Assembly: GCA_028015205.1 (NCBI GenBank)
Contig: CM051511.1
Coordinates: 8,060,001 to 8,124,000, forward strand
Length of the DNA stretch: 64,000 nt
From: Mytilisepta virgata
Taxonomy: Eukaryota; Mollusca; Bivalvia; Mytilida; Mytilidae
Reading direction: 5' to 3'
The translations under genes were made by a program, and so were the position numbers. The notes beneath the pieces are model-generated. The model worked only from the letters and a program-made list of their open reading frames with translations, had not been told where the DNA came from and made no database searches. Shown here piece after piece: positions 35,501 to 44,500 of this stretch; positions within the stretch are counted from its first letter, which is position 1, and each line of letters opens with the position of its first letter.

Positions 35501-38500
35501 GATCAGCTAAGATGGTAAGTCTCATTGGGAAGCGTACTAGAATTAGTTTTGAATTCATCATTTGCCTGTAAAACAAATAGGTATAGTATTTAGGAAACAA
35601 CCATTGATTTTTAGGGCGGGGGGGTTGTGTGGGGGAGGCTAGGATGAAATTTAAAGTACAAAGGCAGGATCAAAATTTCCGCCAAAAATAGACAGGATCA
35701 AACATTTCATAGTAGCCTTTTTCTAGATAATTTTCCATATAAGGTAATGGAGGCTAGGTTGAAATTTTAAATAAAAAGGCAGGACCAAAATTTCCGCCAA
35801 AAATAGGCAGGATCAAACATTTCATGGTAGCCTTTTTGTAGATGATTTTCCATATAAGGTAATGGAGGCTAGGATGAAATTTAAAATAAAAAGGCAGACC
35901 AAAATTTCCGCCAAAAATAGGCAGGATCAAACATTTCATGGTAGCCTTTTTCTAGATGATTTTCCATATAAGGTAATGGAGGCTAGGATGAAATTTAAAA
36001 TAAAAAGGCAGGACCAAAATTTCCGCCAAAAATAGGCAGGATCAAACATTTCATTGGTAGCCTTTTTCTAGATGATTTTCCATATAAGGTAATGGAGGCT
36101 AGGATGAAATTTAAAATAAAAAGGCAAGACCAAAATTTCCGCCAAAAATAGGCAGGATCAAATATTTCATGGTAGCCTTTCCAAACAATGTTTTGGCAAT
36201 GACATTAGTTATTATGGGAAAACTTTGGAAAGGCAATATACCCATCTTATTTTCATAGAAGCCACATACAAACAAAGAAATGGGTTTCAACTTTTAAGGA
36301 TGATCGCTGGTCTAATAGGAATAAATAGGATTTGAAATAGGTGTATTAGTTTGAGAGAACATATGAATAGGAAACAAATAAGCAAGAAGAAAATATAGGT
36401 TCATATGCTCATTTTAGAGCTATAAGGCCTTGAAAATTTTCAGGAAATGGTTTTTCTCTCGATTTTTCATTGTCTTTGCATTGACAACTTCAGTTTCTCA
36501 AAAATGTATGAAAAAATAAAAAGGATTTCATAAAATTTTGTCAAATACCATTTTAAGGTATATATGATTGAATGACCAGCGAACATCCTTAAAGATATAT
36601 ATTAGCATGTCTTGATTTTAACTTTTGGTATAATTTATATTCCGTCAATAAGAAATATAATTCACAATCATGATATATTATTGTCTTAATACCTTAAAAA
36701 GAGGTCCACACTACATGCTATCTTGATCTATATTACTTGAGATATTATACATGCATATAATAATTTATCTTACTGTTTGGTGAGATTCACTTCATTTACA
36801 CTAGTAACTGATATGCTGACTTTGTTAACTGCTAACCGCCGTTCTTTCTGTTGGCTGAGTTGATTGATTGAAATTTCATTCTGTGTTATTATATTGGAAG
36901 GCCAATATAATAACAAAAATATCATTCTATTCCCTATTGGAATTTTTTGAACTAAGGGTGATATTTCATTGTTGACCTCTCCTGTTATTCATTTTCTTGT
37001 TTATGCTAACGTCCACTTCTGCATTATGGCTAGAACTGCCAAGATTGATATAATGTGCGTACTCTTTGGAACATCTTCTACCATATCACCGTTTACCTCA
37101 AATTTTGAAGAAAAAAAAACTATTTCGTTAAGTAAATGAAAATTAATCTTAGATAGGTAGGTAAGCTGTTTTACGGTACATCATTTGTATGTCTTAAAGG
37201 GAAATGTATAGAAACAATACGGATATATTGACAACCAACGTTCCAGAGGATAACAAACATTTATTCGCTAAAACAAGAGATGGAATTGAAATGTATAGAC
37301 AGAGGTAAATATTTTTTCATGTTGAATATATTTTTGTTTAGTTGGGGTTTTACGCCGTTTTCAGCACATCTGGCTATTTTGCAGCGGCCAGTTTTTATTG
37401 GTGGAGGAAGCCGGAGTCAAGTAAAATCGGAGTCGAACACACCCCGCCACAGGTGAGATTCGAACTTACAACCTCAGCGTTGACAGGCTAGTGATCATCA
37501 GTAGTCATGACGAATTACCTAGACCACTCGGCCACCGAGGCCTCCATGTTGAATATAGAACATATTAAACAAACATTCAATGAAGTTTTCAACCTAAGCC
37601 AACATCTATAGTTTACGTTCCCATTCACATTAGAGAACAGAAAGATGTCTATCCAGACCAACATAACGCAATGGAACAAGGAATACATAATCAGAGATTT
37701 ATGTGACGTTAAATGATAGAATTGATGTTCGAGCGCACTCCATATAAATAACTGAAAAATATTGTATACAACAATGATTAACGTTTTTTTTGTAATTTCG
37801 AATTTAAGATTAACATTTTGCCAAGAAAATCACTTCAACAACATCTGAAACATTAGTTTCGATAATTATGCATGTCAATCTGAAACCTTGCGTTCGGAAG
37901 AGCCAAAATAAAAAATGTCAATAAATGAGACAAGGTCGTTATCTATAGCAATCATTTGCTACGAATTGATTTCTTAATAAATAAAGGACATTATTTTGAA
38001 ATGAAGAGAAAATAGAAATAGAAAGTTTGTGATATTTTCCTGGTACATTTATAATAGAAACATATAAGTCATAAAACACTAATTGTTTCGAATCATGTCC
38101 GCCACCGGAAAAAATCCTTTTATCAACCTACGTGTTGAACTCACATTGTATCGTATAAGTTTATATTGCTATGCTGGTCTTCATCTGGTGTTTGGGAAGG
38201 GATCGAATCCTCGTCGTCCACATGAAGCATACATATGAATAATGTCGAATAGGACAAGGACAAAACGAATAAATGCACACGGCCAGTGCGCAGATGACAT
38301 AATATTTCGTTCAATCTACGATTTTATCAAAGCTACGTTTTGAACTGACCTTGTATTTTATTAGCTAATACTGCTAACTTTAGAGTAAACGAAAAAAGTA
38401 ACTGTAACCCAAATCACTGAATTTTAAACATGTTTTCTCTCTCCTTCTCTTTACAATTAAAACTTCCATATCCAAGGTGTTGAACTGAACAAAAATACTT

Positions 38501-41500
38501 AAAGTAACAACAAATGAACTATGTGCATGGTGCCATCTTTCCATTTTGATAAAACCAATCAAATTATTTGTCTAAAATGTCTAATCTTGAGGCACTTTTC
38601 GACCAACATAATGGTTCATAAAATTATCCTTTGTTTTCCATCTACCGATTTGCATTGCTGTTTCAGGACGAATTCCTGTTGTCATTGCTAAAGTAGCTTT
38701 TGTAGGCCGAAAAGATTTTGCTGAAAATCCTACGTTCTGCAAGTCACATAAACGAATAGCCTCTTCAAAAATATTCACTATAGTGTCACCAGGGTGCCTG
38801 CAACGAAAAAAGGTTGAATTTTATTATTTCTCTATACGTGCTCCTTCTATATTTATTTTTTTATTTTTAAACCTAAAATAGGGTTACTAACTTCATTGTT
38901 ACAAGATTGAAAATAAACGTCATAGCCAATTCTCCTAGTATCATTTTGTATACCAAACGTATGGTTAAAGACTCATTGTCCAAAAATTCCAAACTATGTG
39001 TTTTTAAACATTGTCTTGAAAGAAAAATATCTATGATCAAAATTTTCCTTTCGAAGCTAAATCAAGACGTCGTGTTATCAACGATAATGCTAGTAATGTA
39101 ACTGCTTTCAGACGTCATTGTCTAATGAATAACCTACTGTTACTGACCCCAAGAAGTAAAAGCTGAATAAAAGTTTCCTGTGGAATATACCTGGTTCTGC
39201 GCATAGGTTTAACCGTTTGGGTTTTCAACAAACCCGAGAAGAAACGTTTTATTTCCGATTATTCATTGGAGAATGTTTTTCTATAGCTTCGAACAAACAT
39301 GGTACTAAAGCCGACAGAAGTATTAGAAGAGATTCCGGGCGCTGATATATGTCTGCCATTAAAATGCAAAACATCCGACAAAATGTAACACATAATAAAT
39401 ATTCTATTTTGGGTTTTTCAGAGGTTCCGCTTTTGGCTCTATTGCTAAAACTGTTCTTTTTGATATGGGTAATGCAATCGGTTTGTCGATTAAGATTTGT
39501 AAAAGTCTGAAAACCAAATTTGGCCTCCCATAGTTGGGCTATTATTGTTGCGAAGGCTCTCCAAAAGGAAGGTTTACAAAATTGTGTTCCTTTGCCCAAA
39601 TCCACCTTAGCAAGGGCATCTACTCCTGATGTGCTTAGATCCCAACAGAGACTGCTGTAAACTGGTAGCTGGTTTGTCATTATGGATGCAAGTGATCTAT
39701 ATCGCGAGGCTCCCAATAACTCTCTATTTGTCTGAATAAGTTTGTGTGTAACATCCATTCGTACATTGATGTCATCCGAGACAAGTGGTCCGCCTTCCTC
39801 TTTCCGGGAAGATAGGCGGCCATGACTTTTATATTGGTTTTGAACGCTTTTATATGAATTGCTCGTGCAACTGAATCTAAGTCTGATGGGTTTCAAGTAG
39901 GGTACCGTTTTGACATCTTATGGTCAAATGTTTGTAACTAACTGAAACCTTGTGTCCGATGATCGAGAGTCCAACGCAAAGCTTGACTAGTCCGTTGCCA
40001 TCTGTAACTCGATACGCCGTGCAGTCACTATGTGTCCGTTCCATCTCTGAGTTATTGTGACCACCAAATTAAATCAGCTCTTGTAGATTCAGCAACAACT
40101 ACCAAATCGCTCTAAGAGTTTCTTGCCTAAAGTTGCTTTATAAATGTAGAATTTATTACCTTGAAATGTGCTGATACTGGATATTTCTGCAACAATTCTA
40201 ACGTTCTGCAGACTTTGCGAGTCAAAATACGTGAAGTCCTGAACAGCTGTGAGGTCGGTGTATCAAAACGACCTTTTACAAGCAAAGCGGTATACTCATT
40301 TGCTAAATATTTTATATTTACTTTAACGTGGTAAGAAGGGGGATTAAGTCTAAGCGCTATTTTTCCTCGAATTGGTCAATAACCTTCAAGATGTTTCTAC
40401 ATACCTTCCACAGTTTGATATTATATTCAGCGTCTCATGGTCCTCTTTTTAATGCCAGTTCTCGAATGGTGAAATTATTTAAGATGGCTGTAAAGTCACG
40501 TTGTTAAGGATGTTTTAACGCTGTTAAATATTTCCTGAATCTCGTGAAATTCAGGGTTCTCCGCTATGTCTTTAAATGGGTCTGGATTGAGGGCGCCACT
40601 TGTGCCTTTATCCTCTGGGGAATATTTGTTTTATAGTGCCTGGTGTGGCCAACTGGGATGTGAATAACTTCCCGGGTTTCTGTCTTAAGCAAACCTCCGT
40701 TTTCAATTTCCAAACCTCGTAGACGATTGTGTAAACGATAACGATTAATAGAGTCAGCTAATTATCTGATGTCCTGCCGGATCTCACACTCCTCGACTCT
40801 TGGTGTTTCTGAATAGTTAAAAGTTTTCTCCAGGTCTGTTTCATTCGGCATCAGCTCGTTGATGTCACCTTCCCGTGGAAGTGCACAAGGAAAAGAATTA
40901 ATGCAGTCAGTGAGCAGATAACATAATTGTCCGTGTAAACAAGGCTTAATTAGTAAATATAAGTTTTGCTTTTGTTAGGCATAATACATCCGGTAGAGTG
41001 TTAAGCTTAGGATTTGTATACTACCTAAGTTACAGGCTAGCCTAAAAACTGGTAAATTACGTCATGAAGAGAGTTTTATCTGGTAGCCAACATCATTCGA
41101 AACAAACGTAACACTAATATGAAAAAGCACAGTTTTACTTTTTGATAGTTTTTCTGTTTACATGGACATTTATTTGATTTGTTGGGCACGTTTGTGTTAT
41201 TTATTATGAAAACAACGTTGAAATGTTCTGTTCAATATTTTGCTCGTAAAAAAATGTTAAAAACCATCGTGCACGTTTACGTATTTTTGTATGAAAAAGC
41301 GTACATGCATAATTGTTTTTAAGATGTGCTTACTAAAAACATGCATACGTTTCCAATAATCCTATAGAAAATTTGGCACCCCTCTTATAAATAATAGTGT
41401 TTCAAAATACATTCTAAGCTGAAATATTAATGAAAACTTCAATACATGTACATTTGTAATAACAAATGTTATACTTCTAGTGTCCAAGCTGTTTACCACA

Positions 41501-44500
41501 AGTCGCTGAGCATAGAGGCGCAAAATTACTTGGGTGAAACAAATGCATTTCAAAGTACAGAAACAGATTCAAGTGCCTCCATGGATATTGTCACCTCTCC
41601 ACCTTCAGCAACAAAACGCGAAGTAAAAACTGTCTCAACTGGCATGAATTCAATACCGAAAGCTTTGTTACAAGGATTTTTGGGTGCAAGTAACAGGTAT
41701 GTTTTGGTCCTTTATTATTTTGGAACGTTATTCTTTCACAGAAATGGTTTCAAATAGATTCCATGTAATCCTGTAAAATTTCTAAAGTGTCTCTATCTTT
41801 TAATTGCTTGATGCTTTTTATTTTATTATGCCCTCTTCCGCAAAAAATACTGCTCATTTCTATTAAATCTTATGACGAGATGCCATTAAACCCTAAATGG
41901 AAGTGTTATTTCCGACACCTTCGTTTAACACTGCGACAGAATCCGACTACCAGTTATGAGAATCTAAGCTGCTTTTACAGTGAAAACGAGTTAGCTACAT
42001 ATGACTATCAAATGTTAATTTGGTATCTAGCCAAGAAATACTTGTTGGGTTTAATTTTGTGTTTTACACAACAGCTGCCAATAAAGGCAGTGGAAGCTTT
42101 AGGGACCGACAAAACCGTGTTATCCTTTCAACCTCTAAGTGTATACAAGTAAGGCTATTATAACTATCTGTTGATTATACATTATTTAAAGAATTTAAGA
42201 AATGCGTTAATCATTCCTTTTTAGTGACCTAATTAATGTAAACAATACAAAATTGTTATCTCTGGAGGTGGCGAATACAATTTAACTTTGCATTTCAATA
42301 GAAGACAGGTCAACAAAGATATGATAGACGCAATTCAAGACAATACAAAAAACAAACTGGAGAGAAAAGCGAGAACCCATAACGGTCAGAGAATGGATGA
42401 AGTAGATAAAGTCATTAAATTCCTTCTTTTATTTGCCAGCTATATACAGTAAAACTTGTGGCTTTTCAAAGAAACCTTGATATTGTTGTCACATTAATGA
42501 GAGGTGACCACTTAATATCGGTTCAGTTGAAATGAAATGCATTTTAATTGGATTTAAAAAAAATAAGGTCATTACTGGTGTCACCATGGAAAGTTTGACT
42601 GTAACTGCTATTGCTTGGCTACAGTGTTCATTTCAAAACCTAACAAATATCCTTTTAAAAAATCGTTCATTCTTAACTTTCTGACTAAGTAATCTCAGCT
42701 TTCACACTGACACGCATCCTATAAAACCAATGAAAGAAATTTTAAATAACTTTTCCCTGTCTCTTTGGTGGAGGAGGGTTTTTTTTTTTGGTCTTCTTGA
42801 AAACAATAACAGTAAAAACTTCAATTCTAAATACGTGATACCCAAACTCTACGATAGAAATAGAGGAATGTAGCTTAATCTGTTTTGCCTTACTTAATTC
42901 TACTAAGGATGACCTAAAGTGCAGGTGTGCCAATCAGTTTGGTATGAAAATGATAAAGAATGAATAATTGTCCAAGAAAACATGGCTGTGAGACATGAAA
43001 CAAAAGTACTAGTTATAATAAAAATAAGAAGAGTTATTGTATAGCTTGTATGAATTCAGAGATGAACACAGATACAAAAATCCATTTTGTCTTTGCACCT
43101 CTGAGAACACCCACAAAGAAACCTGGGCAATATGCTGATTTTACTTAAAATTACACATTGCTGTATTTTACGGCCAGTAATTTTTACAAAGAAAACGTTA
43201 TCTATTTCAATTCTATAACAATGTTTCTCTTAAGTTTGTTTTTATAAGCAATATTCCCCAAAGAAGTTACGTAAAAATACATGGTATGCAAACGGTAGAT
43301 AACCTACCTGTGTAATCCACCCGAATTTATCTGCATAAAATAAACTTGAATTCGAAAAACGAATACATTCTTCTCAACTAATTTTCCAGTTTAATATGTG
43401 AAGTCTGACCTAACTTCCCATGACCCAAGCCAAACGCGGGAATATCCAACAAATAAATGGCCTCTAAAAAATAACCGTTGAACTCTGTTGTATTCTAGAC
43501 ATAGGTTGACACTGAATCACAATTTGAAAGCAATCAAACGACAAAGAGATGGAATGTATATTCTGACGTTTGATTCTACGTATACAGTCAATGACAGGAC
43601 ACGTTTTTCTAAGGTAATTTATCTGTCAGGAACTAGTCCATTCGACAAACATCATGTCGCTGACGAATAATCACCAAATCATTGCACAAAGTACAATATT
43701 ATCACCAAAACACCAAACCAAAACTATCATTGATAGTAAAAATCTACCGATAGAAACGTGAAAGGTTATTTTAACTTACAAATTAACAGATAATTCTGCA
43801 GAGAACAAAGTTTGAGTGACGATCATTGATTATATATCGACGCGGGGTTCCGTCTCAACATCGTAATAGCACGAGATTGTCGTGACGGTCGACTCGAATA
43901 AACTAATACTTAGTAATATAATATTTTAAGGCATGACTGTTGTCATGTGTGCATATCAAATCATACAGGATTATATATATATACTATTATTATTATTATT
44001 ATTATTAATATTTAAAGTTTGAACTAAAATAAATAGAATGTGAATCATGGCAAAAGTACGGAGAAAAGCAACATGGTGAAAGTTAGTAGAAACTTATGGT
44101 TCTTAAGAAAAAATTAGATTAGATTTGTCAACATGATAAAGCGTTCATAGAAGGGCGTGCTTATCTTGCTTGCGAGAGTTGAATTTACAGTTGCTTGGCT
44201 AATTTCTGAATTATCTAGATTGGACGAAAGAACATAAAAATAAACCGGTATTTCATGATAAATGTTTGTTGATATGTAAATGTCCTAGTGCAACAATGTA
44301 TATAGGTTTATTGAAAGATTAAAAAGATATTATTAAGGAGAATAATAGCAATTATTTTTATTTCTATCAGACATATTGTTACTTTCACTATCAGTGTTAT
44401 AATAACGTAATAAAGAGGACAAAACAAACTAGATAGCATTAAAAAAAAATAACGAAATCTAAAGAAAATTCTGTAAAACAAATGATCAAATACAAAAACA

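Larger units (their letters stand above)
35515..37199 (+). other. Oxidase intron 3 (1.7 kb)
   Basis: Starts GTAAGT and ends CTTAAAG. Contains a 118-bp tandem array (35640-36180) and a perfect hairpin (36885-36914). The rest shows nothing recognisable. Confidence 0.8.
37305..41480 (+). other. Oxidase intron 4 (4.2 kb)
   Basis: Starts GTAAAT and ends ATACTTCTAG. Holds a SINE (37341-37542) and a decayed tyrosine-recombinase element on the - strand (38581-40960). 37545-38580 and 40965-41480 show no feature. Confidence 0.78.

Noticed and set aside
37436..37542. Functional tRNA gene on the - strand
   Set aside because: The variable arm is too long for a tRNA and the sequence is fused to a SINE body. 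A truncated sibling lies at 11575-11668.
41877..42452. Idea that the intron-5 frame is an oxidase exon
   Set aside because: Exons 5 and 6 join in phase and match the family order without it, and its second block ends in a stop.
42742..42933. 63-residue minus-strand frame with a lysine- and proline-rich end
   Set aside because: The end derives from a T/C-rich low-complexity run; no other support.
43614..43670. Open frame continuing past exon 6 (VIYLSGTSP...)
   Set aside because: It looks plausible, but ends after 19 codons. The donor at 43614 joins exon 7 in phase and restores the conserved strand CAKQVILAI.
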